Positions 43,331 through 54,667 of a DNA stretch of 64,000 nucleotides are shown piece by piece. Location: the NCBI GenBank assembly GCA_020002185.1, contig CM034539.1, forward strand, positions 34,167,276-34,231,275, written 5' to 3'. The notes under the pieces are model-generated. The model did not search any database and had not been told where the DNA came from. It saw nothing but the letters and a program-made list of their open reading frames with translations. This DNA comes from Paraescarpia echinospica. Taxonomy: Eukaryota; Annelida; Polychaeta; Sabellida; Siboglinidae. The first letter of the stretch is position 1. The number at the start of each line of letters is the position of its first letter. The translations under genes and the position numbers were made by a program.

Positions 43331-44215
43331 TATTAGCCCAGTCATGCGCCCTGGAGAGGATACGCTCTTTTTCGTCAAACCAAGACAGGATACAATCTTG
43401 TTATAATCGAGCTTGCGCATGCAGGGTAAGGTTTCCCTCTTAGACGGCTTGAACCTCGAGCGCCTAACTTTCAGAGAGTAATGTATGACACCTGGAATTG
43501 AACGTGCCCTCTATATCTTTTCAAAATACCTAATACATTTCAAGACACCTTTATGGGGTAAATAAGTTCGTACCTTAACGGTTCTAAATTTAAAACGCGC
43601 TGCGAAAACTTTGGGAAAAGAATAATGCTTCTGTCTACCCCATTGCAATAGCATAGCAATACCAATATAATTAAACAATTCTACAATATCACGACTAGGG
43701 CCTATCGGGTGACGTGAACTTCACATTCTCTCCGACGTTTTTCAACTTGAATAAACAACGAGTATCTGCGAACGCGTTATGGTGTTCACATAACGATGTT
43801 CTGTATTTTCTAACATTTTGTAAATATTATTACTTCGACAGTCAACTACCAGTGCATCCCGTAAGGATTTTTGATAGTACTCATAAAAAAACCATTTCAG
43901 TTAGCATATGGAAAGGGCGTTACGGTTTAGTAAGACGGCTGAAGGGTCATCATTTTCCTCTGGTCGTCGCGTCGCCCGCTGTAAATTGGGTAGCCCATGG
44001 CCAGTGTGGTGCTAACTGCCAATGTTCGCTTGTTTAAATTACTAGATGCGAAATATTCACGCTACTGGAGAACATTTTGTTTTAATCACCTAGAAAAACC
44101 ACTCGCATTACCAACAAATGTAATATATCTTATATAAATATATATATATATATCTTAGTAAACAAAATTGGAAAGCAACTCTATTTGCCATTTCAAAAAA
44201 CAATTAAATTTATTC
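43331..44215 (+). repeat. Direct duplication, copy B
   Basis: Near-identical to copy A (39997-40860). In the shared open frame I count two synonymous and three replacement changes, no sign of coding constraint. Confidence 0.9.
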
Positions 44216-44602
44216 GAATACCCCACTATAATTGATGTTACTTCACTCAAAGCAATTTGCTTGCAAAAGTTTGATTAAATAAATGGTATATATTTAGCAC
44301 ATGAATACAAGAACAAAGGAGAGATTGTTCAGGTTTTTGTTGAAACGAGAAGCACCAGTAAATATACTGGTCTAGCCTGTTTCTACCATGCCGAAGTCGA
44401 ATACGCTGTATTCACAAAAATCTAAAAATAATTTTTGCTTATAGAATGAATATAATAAATCAGTACTAGCTATTTTATTAAATGTTGTCTATGCAACTTG
44501 AAATGTGGGGTATTGTGAAAAAAATGTATATTGTTGGGGTCGTACAGTAATCTCCGAAAGTTCGGCGCCCATATTTTAAACCGTCTAACGTTATCATACA
44601 TT
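43428..44602. mobile_element. Likely non-autonomous TIR element within copy B
   Basis: TAAGGTTTCCCTCTTAGACGG at 43428 and its inverse CCGTCTAACGTTATC ending near 44602 flank ~1.17 kb. The inverted arms pair over about 110 bp (GCGCC, GATTA.TGTACGACCCC, AAAATACC..ACATTTCAAG). Copy A retains only the left end. Confidence 0.55.
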
Positions 44603-45682
44603 TATAAAGCTCAATTACGCTCATCAAATAAAAAGTTCACCATGCCTGGAATAACAACATGAGTTGCTAATACCATACGCAGTTCAGTGATGCAAATGTT
44701 GCTGCGTATGTTAGCCTGGGCATACTAAGCAACAATTTAGTTGTATTGACTACCTTCAAACTTACAAAAATTAATATCAACGCGTACAGGCGTCGGGCAA
44801 CGTCATCCATGTTCGATCCAGCAATATATGCAGCTATCATGGAGTTGGCGAAGATTGTAATCACGAAACGGAATTCGGCCCGTATGCTACGGTTCCCGTT
44901 TTAGACCTGCTTCGACAGTAATCTATGCACATATAAACTACAGCCGCATCAAACTAAACCAAGCATTCATCGATTTACAAAACACTTCAATCCAACCTCG
45001 AACTTACAAATACTAAACACGTGGAACTTTCTATGAACGCTTAATTTCCTTTTAATGTATTAAAGCGCACTGCACCTAAGGAATTATGTGTTTCAAATAG
45101 CTCTTGACCGGCATACAATACGTGAGCATGGCACCTACTGGTTAATGGTGTTTATGCGCGATCGCATAATACTACCAATTACATTTTAAGCAGTAGCAAT
45201 TTAGAATGAATTCCACGACTACAAAACACAAAAAAATAGAACTTTCTCTTTGATAAACAGGAAACCATTTACTGAACGTATACATAAGTATGTTCGCTGA
45301 ATCATTGTACTAAAATCCAGTCGCGCATACTCTCAATTATGTACCATTTACGTATAATTACACTCGACGATTTCCGAATGGATTTCCTGGGTCATTACAT
45401 TCTAAGTGTTATTAATTAACTCACTCTCCCACACCTGCACATGCAAGACTTGGTTGTACCACCATCAGTCCATATCAACATCGTGACTCTGTAGATAAAC
45501 GATGGCTTCACATACCTACGTTCCACAATCACCAGTAATGTGTCACTATATGTTGCAACTAAAATGTACTCGGCAAACTGCATCAGTCATGGCGAAGGTA
45601 ACAAGGAAAGTGTGGTGCAATAATTTAGAAAACACAACTGCGTCACATGTATTTAAATTTTGTTTTGTTTTGTTTTGACTAG
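44603..45682. other. Intron, no recognised feature
   Basis: AT-rich sequence ahead of the X2 acceptor TTTTGACTAG. No exon or repeat copy identified. Confidence 0.4.
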
Positions 45683-45897
45683 ACATCGCCGATGTTATAT
45701 ACAAACAAACGTTTGTTGTGCATTACATCGGCACTGTAATCACGACGAAGAACTATGACGCATACAAGACGGAAATAGAGAACAAGCTGTCATCCGTTCA
45801 ATCAGACTTACAGACCCAGTGCAATAGCAATATGGCGGTAGCTGCACTAACTGTTATATTGAGTCAAACAGTCACATTTGTTGTTGATGGTGCTAAG
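45683..45897 (+). CDS. Exon: unrecognised module X2, first half
   Basis: Acceptor TGTTTTGACTAG (phase 1), donor AAG|GTTTGT (phase 0), 215 nt, the same length and phases as the X1 exon at 34832. It encodes VIYKQTFVVHYIGTVITT, EIENKLSSVQSDLQTQC and ILSQTVTFVVDGAK. GTVITT, the VQ.DLQ..C helix and SQTVT..V..G.K are shared with X1. Confidence 0.85.
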
Positions 45898-46518
45898 GTT
45901 TGTATCACTGTAGTATCGTAAGAGAGTACCATGTAAAAAGCTATCATCTAAGTAACCGAATCAACACGAACGATAATGAGTAAAATATGATAACAACAAG
46001 ACATTAAAAAAATAGAAAAACAAACGCCCGATGTGCAACCACTGTCTCAGTCTAACAAAACCAATTAAAAAACTACATGTTGGAAACCACAATCTGTTGT
46101 GTTATGTCACACAGTCGCATTTCGCTTCGTTCACAATTAGGTGTATATCATAATCACAGTAGTGTTGTAAATGCTTGCTCAACATGTAAATGTTTTAGTT
46201 TAAAAACAAAATTATTATTATTATATATATATAAATAATATAATTGCATTGGTACGAATACAGATAGCCTTTGCAAGTATGCATTTAACTTATCCATATA
46301 TTGCGACCAAACCAACTGCCGATGTAATTCAGTGATACCACGTTGCAGTGATACACGTTGGTTATAACTATATACTTGTTATAGGACAGTGCGTGCACCT
46401 ATTTAAATGAATACCTACTGACATAATGCCAAACCTTCTTGTGAGAGGTTTTAGTATTAATCTTTACACGTCTTATAACCTATCTATTAAATTATAGTTT
46501 GTTAATTATTTCCTACAG
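45898..46518. other. Intron inside X2, no recognised feature
   Basis: AT-rich with a short TA run near 46225. Acceptor ATTTCCTACAG at its end. Confidence 0.4.
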
Positions 46519-46735
46519 GCAAGCGCCACTCTCAGTTTGAGCTACAAAGGTACAGGTGACGTCAGGACGTGTGCTGTTATAGTGAAAGCTCGATTCGAGA
46601 GCATTGAATCTCTTCTGGGTGCACACAGACTTAAAGAGATCCAACCATCTGGCCTAACAAAGATTACAGTTGCAAGCAGCAGTACACTTTTCGATGGCGT
46701 CCCATGTATTGAGGGTGAACAAGGCAGCGTGTGCA
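46519..46735 (+). CDS. Exon: unrecognised module X2, second half
   Basis: Phase-0 acceptor and phase-1 donor (A|GTAAGT). ASATLSLSYKGTGDVRTCAV, then VKARFESIESLLGAHRLKEI, QPSGLTKITV and Cys in GVPCIEG and GSVCS. Three residues shorter than X1 in the loop before RTCA/PTCA; otherwise collinear. Confidence 0.87.
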
Positions 46736-46916
46736 GTAAGTGTGCGTTCTGTCGTTCATTATGTGTACATTTATGCTGTGCTTCTGTTTCCTGTGTGTTC
46801 TACATGGAACACACGTGTCTCTTGTATCCTTTTTCCGCTTTTTGTAACACGCGCATGATATTACAATTGTATATTTCCTGATGCAGTGACACGAATAGAT
46901 TTGACATACATTGCAG

Positions 46917-46991
46917 GTAGTGTTATAGAAACAACGTACTATTGCAAAGCTGTTGTTCGCACGGATGACTGCAACGATTGCTTGAGTCTCA
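46917..46991 (+). CDS. Exon: short Cys-rich segment after X2
   Basis: Acceptor CATACATTGCAG, donor A|GTGAGT, phase 1-1, 25 codons: SVIETTYYCKAVVRTDDCND followed by CLSLS. Good splice borders and exact phase support it. It is too short to assign and may be a remnant of a GCC2 or EGF module, since X1 is followed by GCC2 modules at this position. Confidence 0.6.
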
Positions 46992-47243
46992 GTGAGTAGT
47001 GGCATTTAGGCAAGTGTGATTAATTGACGACGTGTGTGGCGTGTTTATTATTGTAATGATATGTTAAATTCGGCGAGTTTCTGTTGCTTATCAACACTCA
47101 ATTCCAATGGAAGTATGCAATTATACGTTTACTTTTTTGTAATTCTACTGCATCGTGCATATGCTGATTTGCTGGCTAACAGGTCTATTGAAAGATGCAG
47201 ATTTGCAGTAAATTATTCTATATTTCGGGGAGGGACAAATCAT

Positions 47244-47286
47244 GAATGTCACCAGATACATCTTATCAATGTATCTGGTGACATTC
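47244..47286. repeat. Perfect 18-bp inverted repeat with 7-nt loop
   Basis: GAATGTCACCAGATACAT at 47244-47261 pairs perfectly with ATGTATCTGGTGACATTC at 47269-47286. An isolated hairpin in an intron. Confidence 0.9.
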
Positions 47287-47299
47287 CTAGCTAGTTAGG

Positions 47300-48371
47300 C
47301 TGTTACTACATGCTGAACAATCAATCTACTTAAACTGCTCTATCTAAATTGCAAATGACTTGTTGTACTCTCGACTTTCAGTTTCTCTGTGGACTCTTTT
47401 CAAGTGATTTTAGTATCATAATATTTTGTGTTGGTGTTTCCTAGAAATATTAGCTCTAGCTCCTTGTGCACTGATGCACATCCCGTTAAACTGAAACTGT
47501 AATTTATTTTGTTTTCTTATGAAAATATATATTTTATAATTTTCTTTGAGTTGAATGCTAGTCATGTTGTTTTGTATATTTGTTAGTTGAAATAGTTGTA
47601 CAGCTAATATATAAATACGTATGTATTTAATATATATAATTTAATAATATTTTTTCTCTTTTTTATTGTCAGAAAAATGGATTGACAAATATGATGTATA
47701 AATCTGAAATGAAAGCACTGTGTTAGTTATTGCACACGATGTAAATCGGTAGCTTCTTCGCAGAATCTTTGTTTTTGTGTGAAATGTAAATCTGTAGTCA
47801 TATTACTATATATACACATAAATAACTTTCAAGTATGTATATGTATGTGTGCGATTATATGTGTATACTTAAATCTTATCATATCACAGTAATAATGGTT
47901 AATGAAACAAAATGCTTAACCTTGTATTGCACTATGTTTTACTGCTGTACTTTATATAAACAAAAACTTTAGCATGTCACTGAACTTATCTTAATACATG
48001 TATTCGTTCTGTTGCTGTGAAATGCATTAGTATGTTACTATGGATACTCAGGTAATATATATGTGGCTTGTAAAACCGTGTAATACTGTATGCTCTACAC
48101 ATCTCCCATGACAAGGTCTTCTTGCATTCATTATGCAAATCATTCTTATTTTATGTTATTTATATATATATATATATACCAAACTACAAGATGTCTATCT
48201 CAAACTGTTTTCACATTGACATGCTTAATCAATCTCACATTTACGTTCAGTGCATTACGTCTATAAAACTTGCGACAGGCAATGCCACAAATATATTTCA
48301 TTATCGGTATATGCATATATCACAATTTGTTGAACACTCATTTACACATACAAATATAATAACAAATCCAT
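47300..48371. other. Intron and probable LINE 5' region
   Basis: AT-rich; no exon recognised. The last part (from roughly 48100) may be the 5' untranslated region of the LINE that follows, but I cannot place its start. Confidence 0.35.
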
Positions 48372-49340
48372 ATGATCAATACCAAATTATATAAAGGCAT
48401 GACATTAGACGATACGTTCCTCTCCTTTTTAGGAGGTATTAATAACAATGACTTAATTAACATCTTAGACACAAATGATGTTGAAAATGATGAACCTCAA
48501 CTAATACGTCGGTCATCATATTATGACTTCAATAAGTTTAGCAAACTTACACAGATAAACACCACGCGTTTTAGTATCTTAAGCACTAACATTCAATCAA
48601 TAAATTCTAAATTTAACGAACTGGAAGCTTTTGTGGATGAGCTAAGTAGTTACAATTTTAAATTTAATGTCATCTGCTTACAAGAAACTTGGAAATCAGA
48701 AAACGATGACCTATCACAGTTTTCCTTACATGGTTATGACTGTTTAGCTCAAGGTAAGACGTGCAGTAACAAAGGAGGGCTAATAATATATGTCGACAAC
48801 AAATATAGATCAGAGGTTATATTAAATGTAAACATGTACGAACACTGGAAAGGGATGATAGTCCAAATAAATGGTGGTAATCTATCTAAGAGCATAACCA
48901 TTGGAAACATATATAGACCTCCACGAACTTCTAATGATAACTTAAATGCTTTTATAAATGAATTTACTTCTATAATATCATCAATGGAAAACAACTGTAA
49001 TAACAATCTCATTATCACAGGAGATTTTAATATAAATTTGCTTAAATTAAATGAAAATGATGCATATAGTAACTTTTTTGACACCATACTTTACCCGCAA
49101 ATTACTCTTCCTACTAGATTTACTAGAACAAATGGTACTTTAATAGATAATTTCTTTTGTAAACTTAATAAATCTATATTGGAGAGTACTGCAGGGATTT
49201 TAATCAAAACATTTTCTGATCATCAGCCGTATTTTATATTCATCAACGTCTCATTAAAGACTGAATCTCCACCTAAATATGTTAAAATAAATATACTAAA
49301 TGAAGAGGCAATGCATAAAGTTAAACACGAAATAAAATAA
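48372..49340 (+). pseudogene. LINE endonuclease domain (APE type)
   Basis: Open for 322 codons. Motifs: FSILSTNIQSINSKF, VICLQETWKS (catalytic Glu), GGLIIYV, IGNIYRPPR, IITGDFNINLL (catalytic Asp/Asn), GTLIDNFFC and TFSDHQPYF (catalytic Asp/His). All hallmark residues are present. The frame stops at 49340 where the linker to the RT begins. Confidence 0.88.
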
Positions 49341-49689
49341 AATGACAGACACAAATTTAAATTATGATATAATCTACGAAGAAATTATACGGGCAAAAAA
49401 TAAGCATATGCAAACTAAGCTGGTGAAATTTAATAAATATAAACATAAAAGATCAACGTGGATTACACAAGGGTTGCTAAAATATATTCAATATCGAGAC
49501 AAACTCTATAAACAATTAAAATGGACACAACCAAATTCGACAAGCTATAAAGCTATTAATATTAATCTAAAAACGTATAATACGATATTAAAGAAAAATA
49601 TTCGTGCAGCCAAACAAGTGTATTTTAAACAAAGATTTAATCGATTTAAATATGATATAAAAATACCTGGAAAGTTATTAATGAATGTC

Positions 49690-51492
49690 TTTAAAAAATC
49701 GTACAAACCGTAGATTACCATTATTCTTTATAGAAAATGGTACAAAAATAACTGATAAAAAGGATATTGCAAACAAATTTAATAATTATTTTACAAATAT
49801 AGGTCAGACCATCGCACAAGGTATTAAATATAAAGGTAACAAAAACTATAGTTATTATTTAAACAAAAACGTTAATTCTGTATTTACGTTTCAGAGTGTT
49901 GATGAAGAGACTATTAGGAAAACTATTAATAATCTTCCCACAAAAAAACAGCTCTGGATTTGATGGCATTTCATCAAAATTGCTCAAAATAATTGAGCCT
50001 ACAATTATAAAATCATTAAAGCTGTTTTAAAGTTTTAATATCCGGGATATTCCCATAAAAACTAAAAATTGCAAAAGTTATTCCTATATTTAAGAAAGAC
50101 GATCCATCTTTATTTGAAAATTACAGACCAATTTCCCTTCTTCCCACAATTTCTAAAGTGTTAGAGAAATTAATTTTTATTCAATTATATTCATATTTCA
50201 ATGATATGAAGCTTTTATTTGATAATCAGTATGGTTTTAGAGCAAAATATTCAACTTAATTTGCTGCGCTTGAGCTAATAGATAGAATTATAACTCAAAT
50301 GGATAATAATGATGAACCAATTAATGTATTTCTCGACCTTTCTAAGGCGTTTGATACTATTGACCATAACATTTTACTCAACAAATTAACTTACTATGGC
50401 CTAAATGGTTTAACTTTGCAGTTGTTCATAAGTTACTTACAAAACAGGAAATAATACACTGAAATTGAACAAATAAATTCAGACATCTTACCTATAACAA
50501 TCGGCGTCCCACAAGGTTGAATCCTTGGACCACTATTATTTATCATTTACATAAATGATTTCTCACAAGCTAGTCAATTATTTAATTTCGTCATGTACGC
50601 TGATGACACCACATTATCTAGCTCTTTAAAATGTCTTAACAACAACAACAACACACGCAACAAAAGTACAGAATCCTTAATAAATGAATAACTTTCTAAA
50701 GTTAAGGAATGGCTAAACATAATTAAATTATCTTTAAATAAAAGCAAATCAAAACACATGATTTTTCATATGCCTAATAAACGCACGCAGACTCTTACGC
50801 TTAAAATAGATAATATAAATATTGAAAGAGTAGATGAATTTAACTTTCTAGGATTGACTTTAGACACTAACCTAAATTGGAAAAAACACACTGAGAAAAT
50901 GTCAAATAAGTGCTCCAAAACAATTGGCATAATAAACATATTAAAATATGTATTACCTTTAGATATAAAAGTGTTGTTATATAACACATTAATATTATCT
51001 CATATCAATTATTGTACCATGGTTTGGGGATACCAAATAAATAGAATTACAAAAATAAATAAAAAAGCCGTGCGAATAATAACCTTAAATAAATACAATT
51101 CACACACGGAACCACTTTAAAAAAAACTTAAACTACTAAAAGTAGAAGACATATTAAAGTTACATGAATTACAATTTTATTTTAAATACATCCATAAAAT
51201 GTTACCTCCTTATTTACTTAACTGGCAAATTATCCCAAGTGTAAACATACATAATTATAATACTCGTGAAAAAAATGATATACATACTTTTAGAACTAAG
51301 CATGAATTTGCAATGAAATGTCTCAAATACAGCCTAACACATGCTATAAATGACACCCCCGATATAATCAAAGACAAAATATATACTCACAGTTTGCGAG
51401 GCTTCTCATTTTATATAAAAACATACTTGTTACACAAATATAATGATTCATGTACTCTATCAAATTGCTACACATGTCAACAGAACCATTAA
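49690..51492 (+). pseudogene. LINE reverse transcriptase, broken
   Basis: Across frames: IENGTKITDKKDIANKFNNY, SGFDGISSKLLK, FENYRPISLLPTISKVLE, FLDLSKAFDTIDHN, TIGVPQG then a stop and ILGPLLFIIYINDF, FVMYADDTTLS, FNFLGLTLDTNLNWKKH, NKKAVRII and a C-terminal domain to 51492. Stops interrupt at about 50257, 50453, 50518, 50688 and 51118, with a frameshift near 49950. Confidence 0.85.
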
Positions 51493-52164
51493 ATACAATA
51501 CATTTGATGCTAGCTTCAGGCAACCAGCACACATACAAACTTACATTCTCACATAAAACAAGCACTCCCAAAAAAACATACATGAGATAGACACCTAAAT
51601 GACCACATAAATTATCACGTAAATAGGGTGGCTCCTATGATAGCGACAATTGTGTCTTAATAGGAGTCACCGACCCCGATTGAATAAGCTATATGATTAA
51701 TATCTATGGTACACCAATACCATACTAGCTGTACATGCGTTTGTATGTATTTTCCGAATAGTATGTTGAATATATAATGATATACGTTTATGTATGTCTG
51801 CATAATGTTTATATTTGTTGTTTATTACAGCATAAGTAATGTTCAAAAACCAATTAATTGTGTACCTATATGGGGTCAAATAAACGTTATGTTATGTTAT
51901 GTAAAATTATTCATAGTTAGGGCAAGCACCACTAATCCTGTTGTTAGTTTTGTGTTATGTGCAAGAGGGTGCTACATACATAAAGGCGTAGTCGACGACG
52001 GTTTCACTAGATAATTCGTCGTAGACGTATATTTTGCTCCTTTACGTGTTTTCTACGACTGCTCGAACTTAGGTGGAAAACGATGACATCACCACACACA
52101 TACACACATTAATGTACTGCCTCGAAAATCATAATCGGTCTAGCGTATGTATTTGTGTTAAAGT

Positions 52165-52280
52165 TATCTTCCTAAACGGCTTGCACCCCGGGCGCCCATT
52201 TTAAGCGATTAATCTACGACTCTACACGTATAATATGTTTTTCTCAAAATACCCCGTACGTCAAGATTTCTTGGTGTTTA
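52165..52280 (+). repeat. Interspersed ~110-bp terminal repeat
   Basis: CTTCCTAAACGGCTTGCACC, GGGCGCCC, CGATTAATCTACGACTCTAC, CTCAAAATACCCC. A diverged copy of the family at 38.3, 40.1, 43.4 and 44.5 kb. Confidence 0.65.
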
Positions 52281-52743
52281 GGATAAATCTGATTTGCTTA
52301 CAAAGTAAGACGTAAGTCTAAGATGCGTAAGCAGGTGACTCTTGCTAAAATGTATGTCATAACGTCCGTACGAATACAACAGGAAACCATCTTTTTCTGC
52401 TTTTATGTGTACACCAGAACGAGTTCTTCTACCTCCCAGTTTATGTTACATTTTGATATTTTGTGGAATTTCACAGCAGGGAATTTGAAATGATACCATG
52501 GGAGATGTGGAACTTGCGATTTTCACGGCAATTCTCATCAAGCGAGAAAGCTGTGATTTCAATTGAACAGATTGCCAACTCAAGCAGTAATTTCAAAACG
52601 CAGTCCACGTTCAGTAGTAGCGCGATAAACAAGAGAACATGCATTTTCTCATCAACGCCAAAGGTTCTAATTATGTCTATTGTAGCGCCATACGAAGAAT
52701 GGACATGTTTGCTAGTATATTTAATAAGCAGCCAATTTTGCAG

Positions 52744-52885
52744 ACAACAGTAGCAGCCGATGTGAGGAGGAAGAGGACAGCTGCGCAGGAGAAAGCACCA
52801 AATGTTACCATGGGGGAATGTGTAAAGACGAACATCTCGGCTTTACGTGTCTGTGTCTGACGACAGATGTTTTCACTGGCAAATG
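52744..52885 (+). CDS. Exon: EGF-like domain 4
   Basis: Acceptor CCAATTTTGCAG (phase 1), donor TG|GTTTGT (phase 2). SSRCEEEEDSCAGESTKCYH then GGMCKDEHLGFTCLCLTTDV and FTGK. The final Cys (KWC) is supplied by the next exon across the phase-2 intron. An acidic run precedes the second Cys. The acceptor choice keeps phase 1 with upstream exons. Confidence 0.8.
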
Positions 52886-53128
52886 GTTTGTTTTTATACC
52901 TGTAACTTGTCGTTTTGAAATCAGTTTGATTTAGACTGTTGCCAAAATTAGTATGCACAAATTAATAATTATTGGTTGCCCAGTAGCAGCCATAAACATA
53001 CTCTGTTTCGAATGTTAACTTTGAATAATATGTTATGTGCGTCAGGTAATACACAAGGTGTTAGGTGTTGTTGTACTACACGTGAGATATGTATTTCAAT
53101 CAGGCTTTGACTTGTAATTTGCCTTAAG

Positions 53129-53262
53129 GTGTAACGAAGTGAAGAGTTCATGTGGCAACAACCAATGTCAGAACGGTGGAACTTGTCACGCGATCAGTGA
53201 CATACGATACGTCTGCACATGTGCAAATGGACACACTGGACAGAATTGTGAAACAGATATAG
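53129..53262 (+). CDS. Exon: EGF-like domain 5
   Basis: A phase-2 acceptor (TTTGCCTTAAG) completes KWC. The exon then encodes CNEVKSSCGNNQCQNGGTCH and YVCTCANGHTGQNCETDIG, a full EGF. Donor G|GTAAAT, phase 1. The NGGTC and GHTGQNC motifs are standard. Confidence 0.88.
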
Positions 53263-53583
53263 GTAAATTAAAACAATTATATACTTAATATTTGTGCATG
53301 TGCGCGTGAGTGTGCATGTGTGCGCACGTATATGTGCATCTGCGTAAATTCATGTATACGTATATACCTATTTGTATATGTGTAGTTGCCTGTTTATGTA
53401 CGTGTGCGTGTACGAGTGTGTTTGTTGTTGTGCGTGCGCGCCTGGATCGCGTATGTTTGCTTACGCGTGCGTGTTGTTGTGGTATGTTTGCCACGAATCT
53501 GTGTCTGCATGGAAGGATATATACAAACATAGTTGTTGCTATATGTGTTGACGGGTATACATATAACCCATGTCTGTAAAGAG

Positions 53584-53841
53584 GAAGGTGTACAAGCACA
53601 CTTGTTGTTATCTATTTGGACGAGTGTGCTGAGGACCCATGTCTGTACGGAGGGACGTGTACAGACAGAGTGAACGACTTCTCCTGTGTCTGTCCTGCTG
53701 GCTTCAAGGGGAAGACGTGTGAGCGACGGCCGGATGAAGGTAGACTGTGTAGCCCTGACCCTTGTGGTGGCAAAGGCACCTGTCTCGAGGACTACTCCAC
53801 AAGTAAAGCACGTTGCATCTGCGAACCAGGATATACCTCAG
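53584..53841 (+). CDS. Exon: EGF-like domains 6 and 7 (5' border uncertain)
   Basis: LDECAEDPCLYGGTCTDRVN, FSCVCPAGFKGKTCE, then CSPDPCGGKGTCLEDYST and ARCICEPGYTSG: two EGF modules, the second continuing past the exon end. Donor G|GTAAAG, phase 1. The 5' border is odd. The bases before GACGAGTGT read ATCTATTTG rather than an acceptor, and the only in-phase AG after the nearest upstream stop is at 53582-53583 with a poor pyrimidine tract. The start used here follows that AG. Confidence 0.8.
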
Positions 53842-53859
53842 GTAAAGATATGACATCAA

Positions 53860-54095
53860 AAGATATGCGCAGCGGCGCAGTATTTTGGGCAACTTCGTTC
53901 ACTCTACGGTGCTTCAGTACACTGCGTTATTTATGTATGAATAATCTTCGCGCATTCATTGCAGCGTTGCAGAATGTTTCCAAGAGAAGTCGAGGAAGTG
54001 TTGGATTGAACATGTCTGCCAGGGAATAAAACTAAAAGCGCTTTGAATAATCCTAGAGTCTGGAATGCGCTATACAAGAAGATACCGTTTTTAGA
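53860..54095 (+). mobile_element. SINE copy, partial
   Basis: GGGCAACTTCGTTCACTCTACG, TCGCGCATTCATTGCAGCGTTG, GTCTGCCAGGGAATAAA, GCGCTTTGAATAATC and GAATGCGCTATACAAGAA match the SINEs at 6.0, 32.3 and 34.5 kb. Confidence 0.75.
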
Positions 54096-54447
54096 GGAAC
54101 GAATTTTTTTATTTTGAGCCTGTGCATTTAATAGAGTTAGTGAAATAAAACCACTGACAACTACAGTTAAGAACATTATTCCAGTAGTTTACGATAATAA
54201 CGTTGTTGAATACACATAATTTAAATTGCACGGACAGTGCTATTGTGATAGAAAGCCTGAAATCAACAATGCCTACACTTGCCAATTCGCCAGTCGCCAA
54301 ACTGAGAATAGTAATCTAGTTTGTTTTGGCGCTGTAATTGCTACAAATGTTACGTCCGCGTGGTGCACTGTATGACATCATAACAGTTGCTAAAACTGTA
54401 ACTCTGAATCGAAGGGAATAAGTGAAACCTAAAAATGAGGTAGCACA

Positions 54448-54448
<1 letters not shown>

Positions 54449-54484
<36 letters not shown>
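54449..54484. repeat. (TA)n microsatellite
   Basis: About 18 TA units. Confidence 0.9.
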
Positions 54485-54486
<2 letters not shown>

Positions 54487-54667
54487 AGAAAACAGGGGCA
54501 TTTCAGGAGCATGGCCAGAGAGGGTAGTCCGAAGACGGGGGACGAAGGGGTGTGGGTGCTGATGAAATATTTTCGCCGGCGCGTCGGCGTAACTTCAGCT
54601 TCTTGTAACCTGAACGAGGGCACATTGTCAAGAGTCTAGGGGGCACGGTCTTGTGGGCCCATTGAAA

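Larger units (their letters stand above)
48372..51901 (+). mobile_element. Nearly full-length LINE with endonuclease and RT (CR1/L2-like)
   Basis: The order is APE-type endonuclease, linker, RT, C-terminal region, 3' UTR with a hairpin (GGCTCCTATGATAGCGACA...AATAGGAGTC at about 51627-51667), AATAAA near 51879, and a GTTAT repeat tail ending about 51901. Several stops and frameshifts make it inactive. The 5' end is not defined. Confidence 0.85.

Noticed and set aside
52463..52753. Open frame upstream of EGF 4
   Set aside because: The EGF code is in a different frame starting after the acceptor at 52743; the open frame has no recognisable domain.
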